Assembly: GCF_006442815.1 (NCBI RefSeq)
Contig: NZ_VFVL01000018.1
Coordinates: forward strand, 58,545-122,544
Length of the DNA: 64,000 nt
Direction: 5' to 3'
Origin: Mesorhizobium sp. B2-4-3
GTDB lineage: Bacteria > Pseudomonadota > Alphaproteobacteria > Rhizobiales > Rhizobiaceae
Shown piece by piece: positions 17,348 through 26,712 of this stretch (its first letter is position 1; each line of letters begins with the position of its first letter). The notes beneath the pieces are model-generated. The model ran no database searches, was not told the origin of the DNA, and saw nothing but the letters and a program-made list of their open reading frames with translations. Position numbers and translations under genes: made by a program.

Positions 17348-18721
17348 ATGGCGCGCGACACAACCGATACCCAGCCCATCGAAGGCATCGACGAACTGGT
17401 TGGCTATCTGGCCGCCGGCAACAAGCCGCGCGACAAATGGCGCATCGGCACCGAGCATGAAAAATTCCCCTTCTACGTCGATGGCAACGCGCCGGTGCCC
17501 TATGGCGGCGAGCGCGGCATCCGCGCCATCCTCGAAGGCATGCAGGAGAAGCTCGGCTGGGATCCGATCATGGATGCCGGCCGCATCATCGGCCTGGTCG
17601 AGCCGACCGGCCAGGGCGCGATCTCACTGGAGCCCGGCGGCCAGTTCGAGCTTTCCGGCGCGCCGCTGGAATCGATCCACCAGACCTGTCGCGAGGGCAA
17701 TGCGCATCTGGCGCAGGTGCGCGAGATCGCCGAACCGATGGGTATCCGCTTCCTCGGCCTTGGCGGCAGCCCGAAATGGTCGCTTGCCGACACGCCGAAA
17801 ATGCCGAAGTCGCGCTACGAGATCATGACCCGTTACATGCCGAAGGTCGGCACCAAGGGCCTCGACATGATGTACCGCACCTGCACGATCCAGGTGAACC
17901 TCGACTTCGAAAGCGAAGCCGACATGCGCCGCAAGATGCAGGTGTCGCTGAAGCTGCAGCCGCTGTCGACGGCGCTGTTCGCCAACTCGCCCTTCACCGA
18001 GAGCCGGCCGAACGGCCTGCAGAGCTGGCGCGGCGACATCTGGCGCGATACCGACAACCAGCGCTCCGGCATGCTCGAATTCTGCTTCTCGCCCGATTTC
18101 GGCTTCGCCGACTACGTCGAATGGGCGCTCGACGTGCCTATGTATTTCGTCATCCGCGACGGCCATTATCACGACATGACGCGCTACACGTTCCGCCAGT
18201 TCATGGAAGGCGCCGCACGCAACGAGATTCCCGACGGGCTGCCGACGATGGGCGATTGGGCAAACCATCTCTCGACCCTGTTTCCCGACGTGCGCCTGAA
18301 ACGTTTCCTCGAAATGCGTGGCGCCGACGGCGGCCCGTGGCGGCGCATCTGTGCCCTCCCCGCCTTCTGGGTCGGGCTGCTCTATGACGAGCAGGCGCTG
18401 GATGCCGCCGAGGCGCTGACGGCGAGTTGGACCTACGAAGAAGCCCTGGCGATGCGCAACGCCGTGCCGGAGCAAGGCATTGCGGCGCCATTCCGCAATG
18501 CCACCTTGCGCGACGTCGCCCGCGACGTGCTCGCCATCTCGCGCATGGGGCTCAAGAACCGCGGCAAGAAGAACCGCGACGGCTATGACGAGACCTCGTT
18601 TCTCAACACACTCGACGAAGTGGTCGCGCGCGGCACCACCAGCGCCGAGGAGATGCTGTCGGCCTATCACACGCGCTGGGGCGGCTCGATCGAGCCGGTG
18701 TTCATGGAGTATGCCTATTAA
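17348..18721 (+). CDS. gshA: Glutamate-cysteine ligase, plant/alphaproteobacterial type
   Basis: A 457-aa enzyme for the first step of glutathione synthesis, belonging to the GCS2 group shared by plants and alphaproteobacteria and unlike E. coli GshA. Family stretches include KWRIGTEHEKFPFY, ISLEPGGQFELSGAP, MPKSRYEIMTRYMP, the substrate-binding TCTIQVNLDFES and GMLEFCFSPDFGF. In plant enzymes, activity is redox-controlled through disulphides; whether that applies here cannot be told. It stands alone, preceded by a 206-nt gap with the rsmE terminator. Confidence 0.96.
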   Translation: MARDTTDTQPIEGIDELVGYLAAGNKPRDKWRIGTEHEKFPFYVDGNAPVPYGGERGIRAILEGMQEKLGWDPIMDAGRIIGLVEPTGQGAISLEPGGQFELSGAPLESIHQTCREGNAHLAQVREIAEPMGIRFLGLGGSPKWSLADTPKMPKSRYEIMTRYMPKVGTKGLDMMYRTCTIQVNLDFESEADMRRKMQVSLKLQPLSTALFANSPFTESRPNGLQSWRGDIWRDTDNQRSGMLEFCFSPDFGFADYVEWALDVPMYFVIRDGHYHDMTRYTFRQFMEGAARNEIPDGLPTMGDWANHLSTLFPDVRLKRFLEMRGADGGPWRRICALPAFWVGLLYDEQALDAAEALTASWTYEEALAMRNAVPEQGIAAPFRNATLRDVARDVLAISRMGLKNRGKKNRDGYDETSFLNTLDEVVARGTTSAEEMLSAYHTRWGGSIEPVFMEYAY

Positions 18722-18823
18722 CCGTCCGGGTTCCGCGTGACGGTGGCGCGACGAAAGCCGCTTCAATCAGGAATGGAAACGAACTAGGTTTCCTCCACGA
18801 GGATGTTCTCGGAGGAGATGCCA

Positions 18824-19870
18824 ATGCCTTCCTTGTTCGACATATTCGCCCAAGCCCAGAACGGCGCCGGCATGCAGGCGCTGGCCCAGCAATACGGGCT
18901 CTCGATGCAGCAGACGCAGGCCGCGGTGCAGGCGCTTCTGCCTGCCTTCTCGCAAGGGCTGCAGCGCAATACCGCCGACCCTTACGGGATGGGCTCCTTC
19001 ATGACGGCGATGGCGAGCGGCCAGCACGCCAAGTATTTCGAGGACGCCACGAGGGCCTTTTCGCCGCAAGGCATCAATGAGGGCAACGGCATTCTCGGCC
19101 ATCTGTTCGGCTCGAAGGACCTCTCGCGCGCCGTGGCGAGCCAGGCCGCGCAGGCGACTGGCCTCAGCCAGCAGGTGCTGCAGCAGATGCTGCCGGCCTT
19201 GGCCTCGATGATGATGGGCGGGCTGTTCAAGCAGACCAACAATCAATTGAGTGGGGGGCAGATGCAGGCCGCCGGCTTCGGCGGCAGCGGCAATCCGCTC
19301 GGCGATATCATCGAGGAGATGATGCGGCAGAGCGGCGTTGCGCCAGCCCCGCAGCAACGCCAGGCGCCACAACCGGCGCCCAATCCCTATGGCGAGAATC
19401 CGCTCGGCAAGGTCCTGCAGGACATGTTCGGCGGCGGCGCGCCGCAGCAGCAGCCGCAGAGCCAACCGCAGCAGGCGCCCAATCCCTACGGGGAAAATCC
19501 CCTCGGCAAAGTGCTGCAGGATATGTTCGGCGGCGGCGCGCCGCAGCAGCCGCAGGGCCGGCCGCAGACTCAGCCGACGCAAAGCCCCTATGGCGACAAC
19601 CCGCTCGGCAAGATCTTCGAGGAGATGCTGCGCCAGGGTGGCGGCGGTTTCGGCCTGCCGGGCGGGCAACCGGCGCCGCAGCCGCAACAGCGGCAGCCGC
19701 AGCAAAGCGCGCCGCAACAGCCGCAGACCAACCCGAGCGGCCGGCCGCGAAACCCGTTCGACGACATCTTCGGCAAGATGTTCGAGACCGGGGCGCAGCA
19801 GCGCGACGAGTATGAAAAGAATGTCGGGACGATCTTCGATCAGTTCAAGCGCGACATGGACCGGCGGTAG
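18824..19870 (+). CDS. DUF937 protein with Gln/Pro-rich repeats
   Basis: A 348-aa protein. The N-terminal 150 residues (MPSLFDIFAQ onward, with QYGLSMQQTQAAVQALLPAF and TGLSQQVLQQMLPALASMMM) match the helical DUF937 domain. The rest is low-complexity Gln/Pro/Gly sequence broken by repeated short helices: NPLGDIIEEMMRQ, NPYGENPLGKVLQDMFGGG twice, SPYGDNPLGKIFEEMLRQGG and NPFDDIFGKMFETG. Of the candidate starts, ATG 18824 has GGAGGAG at the right distance. No signal peptide. Function unknown; the repeat region might assemble or bind partners. Confidence 0.85.
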   Translation: MPSLFDIFAQAQNGAGMQALAQQYGLSMQQTQAAVQALLPAFSQGLQRNTADPYGMGSFMTAMASGQHAKYFEDATRAFSPQGINEGNGILGHLFGSKDLSRAVASQAAQATGLSQQVLQQMLPALASMMMGGLFKQTNNQLSGGQMQAAGFGGSGNPLGDIIEEMMRQSGVAPAPQQRQAPQPAPNPYGENPLGKVLQDMFGGGAPQQQPQSQPQQAPNPYGENPLGKVLQDMFGGGAPQQPQGRPQTQPTQSPYGDNPLGKIFEEMLRQGGGGFGLPGGQPAPQPQQRQPQQSAPQQPQTNPSGRPRNPFDDIFGKMFETGAQQRDEYEKNVGTIFDQFKRDMDRR

Positions 19871-19935
19871 TTTTCTCACCGACCGGCGCGATCGCCATCC
19901 ACGGGCGAAGCAAGGAGCGAAGCGACGCGGCGCTA

Positions 19936-19976
19936 CTAAAAAGAAAAATGCCCGGTCCTGGAGGAGGAACCGGGCA
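19936..19976 (-). terminator. Terminator of the DUF1127 gene, with a CCUCCUCC loop
   Basis: On the minus strand GCCCGGT and ACCGGGC pair around TCCTCCTCCAGG and are followed by ATTTTTCTTTTT. It ends the transcript of the DUF1127 gene. The exposed CCUCCUCC resembles the anti-Shine-Dalgarno motif of the cuckoo/NfeR1 RNAs, although part of it may pair with AGGA. Confidence 0.85.
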
Positions 19977-20091
19977 ATGTGCAGGCTGGCCGGCGGGGAA
20001 CCGGCAGGGAGTGTGGGAGCCTGCATGAGACTTGGTCGCGCCGAGCCGTGAAAAGGTTCAACGCGACCGGAAATCCAGGCAACGCGGCCGT

Positions 20092-20382
20092 TCAGGCTAC
20101 CTGACGAGCGAGATCCTCGATCGTGTCGGCGCGCTCGCTGGCGATGGCGCGCAGCTTCACCGTCGGGTCGCGGCCGAAGGGCACGGCGACGGCGACATGG
20201 AGGTCGGCGCGGGTCAGGCCAATATCGGCAAGCTCGGCGTCCGACATGTCGCCCAGGCGATAGAAAGCGCGGCGGTTTTTCCAGGCGACATAGGCGTTGG
20301 CGAGAGCATTGAGCACGCGCGTCGCAACGGCCGGACGCGTGGTGATGCGCGGGGTCTCGGAAGCGAATTCAATCGTGGTCAT
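20092..20382 (-). CDS. DUF1127 domain small protein
   Basis: A 96-aa protein whose centre AYVAWKNRRAFYRLGDMSDA, then ELADIGLTRADL, is the DUF1127 motif. That Arg-rich amphipathic segment is linked in other alphaproteobacteria to RNA binding and stress or phosphate responses. The chosen ATG (20382, MTTIEFASETPR) has GGAGAG just upstream; the longer frame to 20529 starts inside a repeat. It is divergent from the LysR gene and followed by a hairpin terminator. In Rhodobacter a DUF1127 gene precedes the CcsR anti-SD RNAs, which makes the CCUCCUCC terminator here notable. Confidence 0.88.
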   Translation of the reverse strand: MTTIEFASETPRITTRPAVATRVLNALANAYVAWKNRRAFYRLGDMSDAELADIGLTRADLHVAVAVPFGRDPTVKLRAIASERADTIEDLARQVA

Positions 20383-20472
20383 GTCAGTCTCTCCTACGGG
20401 ACAGAGCGGACGAAACCAGGCAAGCGGCGCCTTGGGAGAAGCGCCGTTCCGGTTTCCATTCATTGACGTGAT

Positions 20473-20518
20473 GCATGTCGTTGCCGCCAAAACCGGGGGC
20501 CACTTTTGGGCGACATGC
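20473..20518. repeat. Hairpin-forming copy of the dispersed intergenic repeat
   Basis: GCATGTCG (20473-20480) and CGACATGC (20511-20518) pair, with inner CCAAAA/TTTTGG. The right half CACTTTTGGGCGACATGCA recurs exactly in 56528-56548. It lies in the divergent DUF1127-lysR gap. Confidence 0.65.
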
Positions 20519-20618
20519 ACTGCTTTCATGTGGACGATGCCAATTTGCCATCGCGCGATTGATTAATCCAACGAATGTTTTTAATCTGTAACATCAACAT
20601 CAATGATGGGTTGGACCG

Positions 20619-21575
20619 ATGAAAGCGCCGCTCGACCTCGATCAGTTGCAGACCTTCATCTCGATCGCCGATACGGGAAGCTTCACCCGCGCGGCCGAGG
20701 AGGTGCACCGCACGCAGTCGGCGGTGTCGATGCAGATGCGGCGGCTGGAAGAGCGGATCGGCAAGCCGCTGTTCGAAAAGGACGGCCGCACCAACAAGCT
20801 GACCGAGGAAGGCGACAGGCTGCTTTCCTATGCCCGGCGGCTGATCCACCTCAACCGCGAGACCTTGGCCGCCTTCGACGACCAGCGGCTGGAAGGCACG
20901 ATCCGCATCGGCACGCCCGACGACTATGCCGACCGCTTCCTGCCCGAGATCATGGCGCGCTTCTCGCGTTCCAACCCGCGCGTCGAGCTGACGGTCGTCT
21001 GCGAGCCGACGCCGGGGCTGGTCGAGCACATCAAGCGCGGCAATCTCGACCTGGCGCTGGTGACGCACAACGACACGCGCGGCCAGTCGGAGGTGGTGCG
21101 GCGCGAGCCGCTTTTGTGGGTCACCTCGGCCAACCACGCCACGCATGAGCAGGAAACCCTGCCGATGGCGTTCGGGCGGCCGAATTGCATCTGGCGGCGT
21201 GCCGCGGTCGACGTGCTCGACCGGCAGAGCCGCGAATACCGCGTGCTGTTCTCCAGCTTCTCGGCCACGGTGATCACCGCGGCCGTGCTTTCCGGTCTGG
21301 CGGTCTCGGTGCTGCCGGAATGCGCGCTCCGGCCAGGCATGCGCGTGCTCGGCGAGGCCGACGGCTTCGGCCAGTTGCCGGACTGCCGCATCGGCATCAT
21401 GCGCGGCCAGACCTCGCAGCCGGAAATCGTCGACGCCTTGGCCCGCCACATCGCCGAGAGCCTCGACAACATTTCCGTGCCGGTCAGCGAGGAGGCGGGA
21501 AGCTTCGACTTCGCCGCGCTCGCCTTCGCCAAGATGAAACGGGTCAAGGCGAACCAGATCATGCCTGGCTGGTAA
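20619..21575 (+). CDS. LysR-type transcriptional regulator
   Basis: A 318-aa LysR regulator. The N-terminal helix-turn-helix spans about residues 5-64 (LDLDQLQTFISIADTGSFTR, AAEEVHRTQSAVSMQMRRLE). The effector domain starts near 90 (GTIRIGTPDDYADRFLPEIM). The IRIGTPDDYADRFLP pattern resembles the LrhA/HexA-like group. Its target is unknown. It is divergently placed from the DUF1127 gene, which LysR proteins often regulate when so arranged, but that is inference. Confidence 0.92.
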   Translation: MKAPLDLDQLQTFISIADTGSFTRAAEEVHRTQSAVSMQMRRLEERIGKPLFEKDGRTNKLTEEGDRLLSYARRLIHLNRETLAAFDDQRLEGTIRIGTPDDYADRFLPEIMARFSRSNPRVELTVVCEPTPGLVEHIKRGNLDLALVTHNDTRGQSEVVRREPLLWVTSANHATHEQETLPMAFGRPNCIWRRAAVDVLDRQSREYRVLFSSFSATVITAAVLSGLAVSVLPECALRPGMRVLGEADGFGQLPDCRIGIMRGQTSQPEIVDALARHIAESLDNISVPVSEEAGSFDFAALAFAKMKRVKANQIMPGW

Positions 21576-21577
21576 AG

Positions 21578-23788
21578 TCAGGCGCGCGCTGCCGAAAGTT
21601 CCCGGTCGGCGGACGAAACACCCGGCAGCGCAAGCAATTGGCCGGGCTCCAGCGGCGGCGACAGCAGATAGCCCTGCAACTGGCGGCATCCCATGCCGAC
21701 CAGCAGGGCTTTCTGGGCGTCGGTCTCGACGCCTTCGGCGGTCACCTCCACCTTGAGCGCCAGCGCCAGCTCGATCAGCGTCTTGACGATTGCGCGGGCG
21801 CTTTGGTCCTCGTCGAGCAGACGCACGAAAGAGCGGTCGATCTTCAACTTGTCGATCGCCTGGCGGCGCAGATAGCTGAGCGAGGAATAGCCGGTGCCGA
21901 AATCGTCGAGCACGATGTGCACGCCGGACTGGCGCAGCGCGGCAATCACCGTGCCGATCGCGTCATTGTGCTCGAGCAGGACGCTTTCGGTGGTCTCAAG
22001 CTGCAGGCGGGACGGGTCGAGCCCGGTTTGTCTCAGGATCTCGGCGACCTCTTCGGCAAAGCCGACGTCACGCAGTTGCATCGGCGAGATGTTGACCGCG
22101 ATCCACGGCAATTCGGTCGTGACGGCAAAGCGGCAGGCCTCGCTCAGCGCCCATTTGCCGAGCTCGCCGATGAGGCCGCGCTCTTCGGCAATGGCGATGA
22201 ATTGCGCCGCCGGCAACGCACCATGCATTTCATGGCCCCAGCGGATCAGCGCTTCGGCCCCCAGTATGCCGCGGCCGTCGGCCGCGAAAACCGGCTGATA
22301 AGCGAGCTTGATGCCACCTTCGCCGTCGAGCGCCTTGCGGAGTTCGGATTCGACCTTGCGCTTGCGCAACAGGAGATCGTCCATGTCGCCGGCGAACAGC
22401 TTGTAGCGGCCACGACCGTTCTTCTTGGCCTCGTAAAGCGCGATGTCGGCCTTGCGCAACAGGTCGTCCGCATCCGTGTCCGATCCGGACGACAGCGCGA
22501 TGCCGACGCTCGCGCTGACGAAGACCTGGTCGTCGATCAGCCGGAACGGCCCGCGCAGCTTCAAGAGCAGCCTTTCGGCGATGTCCTCGGCACTTCCGAC
22601 GTCGGGAACGTCGAGCAGGATGACGGCGAACTCGTCGCCGCCGAGCCGCGCGACGGTATCGACTTCGCGGATCGTGTGCTTGAGCCGCGCCGCCGTCTGG
22701 CGCACGAGCTCGTCGCCGGCCGGATGGCCGAGCGTGTCGTTGATATGCTTGAAGCGGTCGAGGTCGAGGTAAAGCAGCGCCACGCGCGTCCTGTCCTGGC
22801 TGGCGAACAGCAGCGTGCGCCGCAAGCGGTCCTCGAACAGCGCCCGGTTGGGCAGGCCGGTGAGCGTGTCGTGGAAGGCAAGATACTGCGCCTGGTCCTG
22901 ACTTGTCTGCAACGCGGCCGAGGCGCGGCGCAACCTGCGCAACAGGAAGACCAGCACACCGCCCGCCAGGAGCAGCGCGACCGCCAGGGCAGGAGCGATC
23001 TTGCGCACCAAAGCAAGCCCGGGCCGCAGCTGGTCCCAGCCGATATAGCCGAGGATGACGCCGCGCGAATCGACCAACGGCACGGCGGCCGGGCCAACCT
23101 GCTCGGACAGCGGCGCCAGGCGCGCGCCCTCGAGCAGGTATTTGCGGGCGAGCTTGCCGATCACCGCGTCGTTGATGAATTCGACGGACACATGCAGATA
23201 TTCGGTGCCCGGCGCCTGGGTGACCTTGTCCGAGCTCGGCACCAGCGGCATGACGCTCAAGATCGCCGGCTTGCCGTCGAGCGATACCAGATCCTCGGCA
23301 AACAACTTCGCCGGCTGGCCGGACGTGTCGGCTTCGGGTGCCTGCGCAAGCATGCCGCGCAGTTTTTCGATGGCCGGAAGAAGGACGGGCTGATCCTCGC
23401 CATAGGCGGATGCGTCGACCACCTTGCCTTCGCGCATGGCGTGGATCGCATGATTGGCGGCGTCTAGAATATAGACCCGGTTGTGGCCGTAATAGGTGTA
23501 CATCCAGACACTGAGATTCTCTTCGATCCAAGTCTGGTTGCCTGCCCTCACATTGGCGATCGCGTCATCCCAGACCGAAACGCTTTCCTGCTCCCGCTCC
23601 ACGGCCGCGATCTGGTCCTGGAGGCCGTCGGCGATGAACATCTTCTGCCGTTCGAGCGAGGCATTATCGGCCTGGCCGGCCGCGTAGAAGCCGAAGCCGA
23701 CGACGATGGCCAAAGCGAAGGCGGCGAGCGTCAGCACGGTCAGCGTGACCTGACGCGTCAACGGGCTGCTGTTGTGGCGTGCGCTCAT
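21578..23788 (-). CDS. Membrane GGDEF-EAL protein with CHASE4-like sensor
   Basis: A 736-aa cyclic di-GMP enzyme. A first transmembrane helix (about 15-38), a periplasmic CHASE4-like region (VSVWDDAIA, YTYYGHNRVYILD) and a second helix (about 265-285) precede the catalytic part. The GGDEF motif is intact at 383-387, with an RxxD inhibitory site (REVD) five residues before it. EAL is intact at 512-514, and the other phosphodiesterase residues are visible: VNISPMQL, ETTES, DDFGTGYSSL, KIDRSFV, AEGVET and QGYLLSPP. Both activities are therefore possible. The ATG at 23788 is preferred to an upstream TTG. Confidence 0.94.
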   Translation of the reverse strand: MSARHNSSPLTRQVTLTVLTLAAFALAIVVGFGFYAAGQADNASLERQKMFIADGLQDQIAAVEREQESVSVWDDAIANVRAGNQTWIEENLSVWMYTYYGHNRVYILDAANHAIHAMREGKVVDASAYGEDQPVLLPAIEKLRGMLAQAPEADTSGQPAKLFAEDLVSLDGKPAILSVMPLVPSSDKVTQAPGTEYLHVSVEFINDAVIGKLARKYLLEGARLAPLSEQVGPAAVPLVDSRGVILGYIGWDQLRPGLALVRKIAPALAVALLLAGGVLVFLLRRLRRASAALQTSQDQAQYLAFHDTLTGLPNRALFEDRLRRTLLFASQDRTRVALLYLDLDRFKHINDTLGHPAGDELVRQTAARLKHTIREVDTVARLGGDEFAVILLDVPDVGSAEDIAERLLLKLRGPFRLIDDQVFVSASVGIALSSGSDTDADDLLRKADIALYEAKKNGRGRYKLFAGDMDDLLLRKRKVESELRKALDGEGGIKLAYQPVFAADGRGILGAEALIRWGHEMHGALPAAQFIAIAEERGLIGELGKWALSEACRFAVTTELPWIAVNISPMQLRDVGFAEEVAEILRQTGLDPSRLQLETTESVLLEHNDAIGTVIAALRQSGVHIVLDDFGTGYSSLSYLRRQAIDKLKIDRSFVRLLDEDQSARAIVKTLIELALALKVEVTAEGVETDAQKALLVGMGCRQLQGYLLSPPLEPGQLLALPGVSSADRELSAARA

Positions 23789-23910
23789 CACGTCCCCGGC
23801 CGGCTCCCCTGGCGCGCCAGTCAAAGCAAATCGGGCTTAAAATCGCGTTATAATATTAGCGAGGTTTCTCCGTGCTTGACGCGCGCCGATAAGCGTTCCC
23901 CAATCGCCAA

Positions 23911-25476
23911 ATGAGTGAAACAGCAACCGAATCACGCAGCAACGCCACCGAATACACGGTGAGCGAGATTTCCGGCGCGCTGAAGCGCACTGTCGAGGAC
24001 GCCTTCGGCAATGTGCGGGTGCGTGGCGAGATTTCCGGCTATCGCGGCCCGCATTCGTCAGGCCACGCTTATTTCGCGTTGAAGGACGACCGAGCGCGAA
24101 TCGATGCCGTCGTCTGGAAGACCACCATGGCGCGGCTGAAGTTCCGCCCCGAGGAAGGCATGGAGGTGATCGCCAGCGGCAAGCTGACGACCTATCCCGG
24201 CAAATCCAACTACCAGATCGTCATCGACAATCTGGAGCCGGCGGGCGCCGGCGCGCTGATGGCGCTGCTCGAAGAGCGCAAACGCCGGCTGCAGGCCGAA
24301 GGCCTGTTCGATGCCGGCCGCAAGCGGCGGCTGCCGTTCATGCCCCAAGTCATCGGCGTCGTCACCTCGCCGACCGGCTCGGTGATCCGCGACATCATCC
24401 ACCGCATCAAGGACCGGTTTCCGCTTCATGTGCTGGTCTGGCCGGTGCGGGTCCAGGGCGACACGACCGCCCGGGAAGTGACCGCGGCCGTCAACGGTTT
24501 CAACGCATTGACATGGGACGGACCCATCCGCCAACCCGATCTGTTGATCGTGGCGCGCGGCGGCGGCAGCCTCGAAGACCTCTGGGGCTTCAACGACGAA
24601 GGGCTGGCGCGCGCCGTTGCGGCATCCGGCATCCCGGTGATCTCCGCTGTCGGCCATGAAACTGACACGACGCTGATCGACTTCGTCGCCGACATGCGCG
24701 CGCCGACGCCGACGGGTGCGGCCGAGATCGCCGTACCGGTCAGGGCGGACCTGGAGGCGACGCTCGCCAGCCTCGGCGCGCGGCTCAACGCCTGCGCCTC
24801 GCGGCATCTGGAGCGCAAGCGCCAGGCGGTGCGCGCTGCGGCGCGGGCACTCCCCTCGCCCGACCAACTGCTGGCGCTGCCGCGCCGCCGTTTCGACGAT
24901 GCGACGAGCCGGCTGGGCCGAGGATTGACGGTGAATATCGAGCGCAAGCGGGCAACGCTGGAGCGGCAAAGGCTGACGCCGGCGACCCTGTCGCGGCGCC
25001 TCAATGAAGCGCGCACGCTGACCGGCCGCGACATCGCGCGTGCCCGCGCGGCGTTCTTCGCCATCGTGCGCGAGCGCCGCGCACACTTTCAGCGCAATTC
25101 CACGCGGCTGTCGCCGGCGCCGATCATCCGACGGCAGAAGCTGCAGGCCGACGCATTGGCCGGACTGTCGCGCAGGCAGGACCAGGCGACGGCGCGGCGG
25201 CTCGACCGGCTGCGCGCGGCTCTCACCCAGGCGGACCGGCTGCTTTCGACATTGTCGCACAAAGCCGTGCTGGCGCGCGGCTTCGCGCTGGTCAAGGACG
25301 CTGACGGCGCCGTCATCAAGCGGGTCGCGGAGCTGGCGCCCGGCATGGCGCTGCAGCTGGAATTCGCCGACGGCAATGCCGAAGCCATCGCCACCAGCGG
25401 CGGCGCGCGGCCGAAGCTGGCCGCGAAATCGCCCGCGAAGGCCAAGGAGCCGGGCAATCAGGGTTCGTTGTTCTGA
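23911..25476 (+). CDS. xseA: Exodeoxyribonuclease VII large subunit
   Basis: A 521-aa catalytic subunit of exonuclease VII. The N-terminal OB fold reads VRVRGEISGYRGPHSSGHAY onward to FALKDDRARID. The catalytic domain has VVTSPTGSVIRDI, ARGGGSLEDLWGFNDE and ISAVGHETDTTLIDFVADMR. A long coiled coil (about 270-430, rich in Arg/Ala/Leu) and the final LARGFALV segment follow. The C-terminal tail is Lys/Ala-rich. It is divergent from the GGDEF/EAL gene and separated from the next gene by 7 nt. Confidence 0.96.
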   Translation: MSETATESRSNATEYTVSEISGALKRTVEDAFGNVRVRGEISGYRGPHSSGHAYFALKDDRARIDAVVWKTTMARLKFRPEEGMEVIASGKLTTYPGKSNYQIVIDNLEPAGAGALMALLEERKRRLQAEGLFDAGRKRRLPFMPQVIGVVTSPTGSVIRDIIHRIKDRFPLHVLVWPVRVQGDTTAREVTAAVNGFNALTWDGPIRQPDLLIVARGGGSLEDLWGFNDEGLARAVAASGIPVISAVGHETDTTLIDFVADMRAPTPTGAAEIAVPVRADLEATLASLGARLNACASRHLERKRQAVRAAARALPSPDQLLALPRRRFDDATSRLGRGLTVNIERKRATLERQRLTPATLSRRLNEARTLTGRDIARARAAFFAIVRERRAHFQRNSTRLSPAPIIRRQKLQADALAGLSRRQDQATARRLDRLRAALTQADRLLSTLSHKAVLARGFALVKDADGAVIKRVAELAPGMALQLEFADGNAEAIATSGGARPKLAAKSPAKAKEPGNQGSLF

Positions 25477-25483
25477 GGTTTCC

Positions 25484-26602
25484 ATGAGCAACCACGACCC
25501 GCATCTTCGCACGCCATCGGGCAAGCCGCGCCTGCGGTCGTTCGGCATCGCGCTCGACGGCACGCCCGGCCGTTTCAACGCCATCACCGACGTACCGGGG
25601 GTGTCGGTGGGCTACAGAACGCTGATTTCAGGCGACGGTCCGCTGCAGGTCGGCATCGGCCCGGTGCGCACCGGCGTCACCGCGATCCTGCCACGGCCGG
25701 TCGCCGATCTCGCGACGCCGGTGTTCGCCGGCGTGTTCAGCCAGAACGGCAATGGCGAGCTGACCGGGACGCATATCATCGAGGAAACCGGCGCCTTCAA
25801 TTTCCCGGTTACCATCACCAACACGCATTCCTGCGGCGTCACTCGCGACGCCACCTTGCGCTGGATGCACAAGGTGCTGCCAGCCGCGCTCGATACCGGC
25901 TGGGGCCTGCCGGTGGCCGCCGAGACCTATGACGGCTTCCTCAACGACATCAACGGCCATCATGTCGGCTTCGAGCATGTCGCCGCCGCGCTCGACAGCG
26001 CCAGCGGCGGGGCCATCGAGGAAGGCAGCGTCGGCGGCGGCACCGGCATGATCACCTTCGGCTTCAAGGCCGGATCCGGCACCGCCTCGCGCGTCGTCGA
26101 ATGGCAGGACAGGCGTTATACGCTCGGTGTCTTCGTGCAGTCGAATTTCGGCCAACGGCGCAATTTCACCATTCGTGGCCGGCGCATCGGGCCGAAGCTT
26201 GTCGACCCGGCGATCCGCGAGGCGACGGCGCGCGCCGAAAAGGGTTCGATCATCGCTGTCGTCGCCACAGACGCGCCATTCCTGCCGCATCAGATGAAGC
26301 GGCTCGCCCGGCGGGTGCCGCTCGGCATCGCCATGACCGGCGGCTACGGCTACCACAGTTCGGGCGATATTTTTCTCGCCTTCTCGACCGCCAATCCGGA
26401 GGCCGCCGAGGCGGCTTCCGGCCGCATCGCCCGCGCGGAGTTCATCCCGGACGTCGACATCGACCCATTCTTCGACGCGGTCGTGCAAGGTGTCGAGGAA
26501 GCGATCCTCAACGCATTGGTGGCGAACGAGGAAATGACGGGGCGCGACGGCAATTTCGTGCCGGCGCTGCCGAAGGCATGGCTGAAGGAAAAATTCGGAT
26601 AG
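25484..26602 (+). CDS. P1-family (DmpA-type) aminopeptidase
   Basis: A 372-aa self-processing N-terminal nucleophile hydrolase related to Ochrobactrum DmpA, an L-aminopeptidase/D-Ala-esterase. Family features are NAITDVPGVSVGY, the EEGSVGGGTGMITFGFKAGSG loop and the autocleavage site at Gly254-Ser255 in KGSIIAVVATDAPFLPHQM; Ser255 would be the new nucleophile. YHSSGDIFLAFSTANPEA follows. No signal peptide, so cytoplasmic. It follows xseA by 7 nt and is probably co-transcribed. A terminator overlaps its stop codon. Confidence 0.92.
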   Translation: MSNHDPHLRTPSGKPRLRSFGIALDGTPGRFNAITDVPGVSVGYRTLISGDGPLQVGIGPVRTGVTAILPRPVADLATPVFAGVFSQNGNGELTGTHIIEETGAFNFPVTITNTHSCGVTRDATLRWMHKVLPAALDTGWGLPVAAETYDGFLNDINGHHVGFEHVAAALDSASGGAIEEGSVGGGTGMITFGFKAGSGTASRVVEWQDRRYTLGVFVQSNFGQRRNFTIRGRRIGPKLVDPAIREATARAEKGSIIAVVATDAPFLPHQMKRLARRVPLGIAMTGGYGYHSSGDIFLAFSTANPEAAEAASGRIARAEFIPDVDIDPFFDAVVQGVEEAILNALVANEEMTGRDGNFVPALPKAWLKEKFG

Positions 26603-26635
26603 AGCGTTTCACGGAAACGCTCTATCTTTTTGTTT
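26600..26635 (+). terminator. Rho-independent terminator overlapping the stop of the DmpA-type gene
   Basis: TAGAGCGTTT (26600-26609) pairs perfectly with AAACGCTCTA (26615-26624) around CACGG, followed by TCTTTTTGTTTT. The stop codon is part of the stem. It forms the left end of a dispersed repeat. Confidence 0.9.
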
Positions 26636-26690
26636 TACGCAATTCCGGACGGAAAACCGTTACACCCTTTTCCTGGAATTGCTCTAAGAG
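26636..26690. repeat. Dispersed intergenic repeat following the terminator hairpin
   Basis: ACGCAATTCCGGACGGAAAA to GAATTGCTCTAAG is related to 4679-4735. The preceding hairpin plus TCTTTTTGTTTT has the same architecture as 56442-56496. Confidence 0.6.
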
Positions 26691-26712
26691 CCGGCCTGTT
26701 GCAGGCGGCTGT

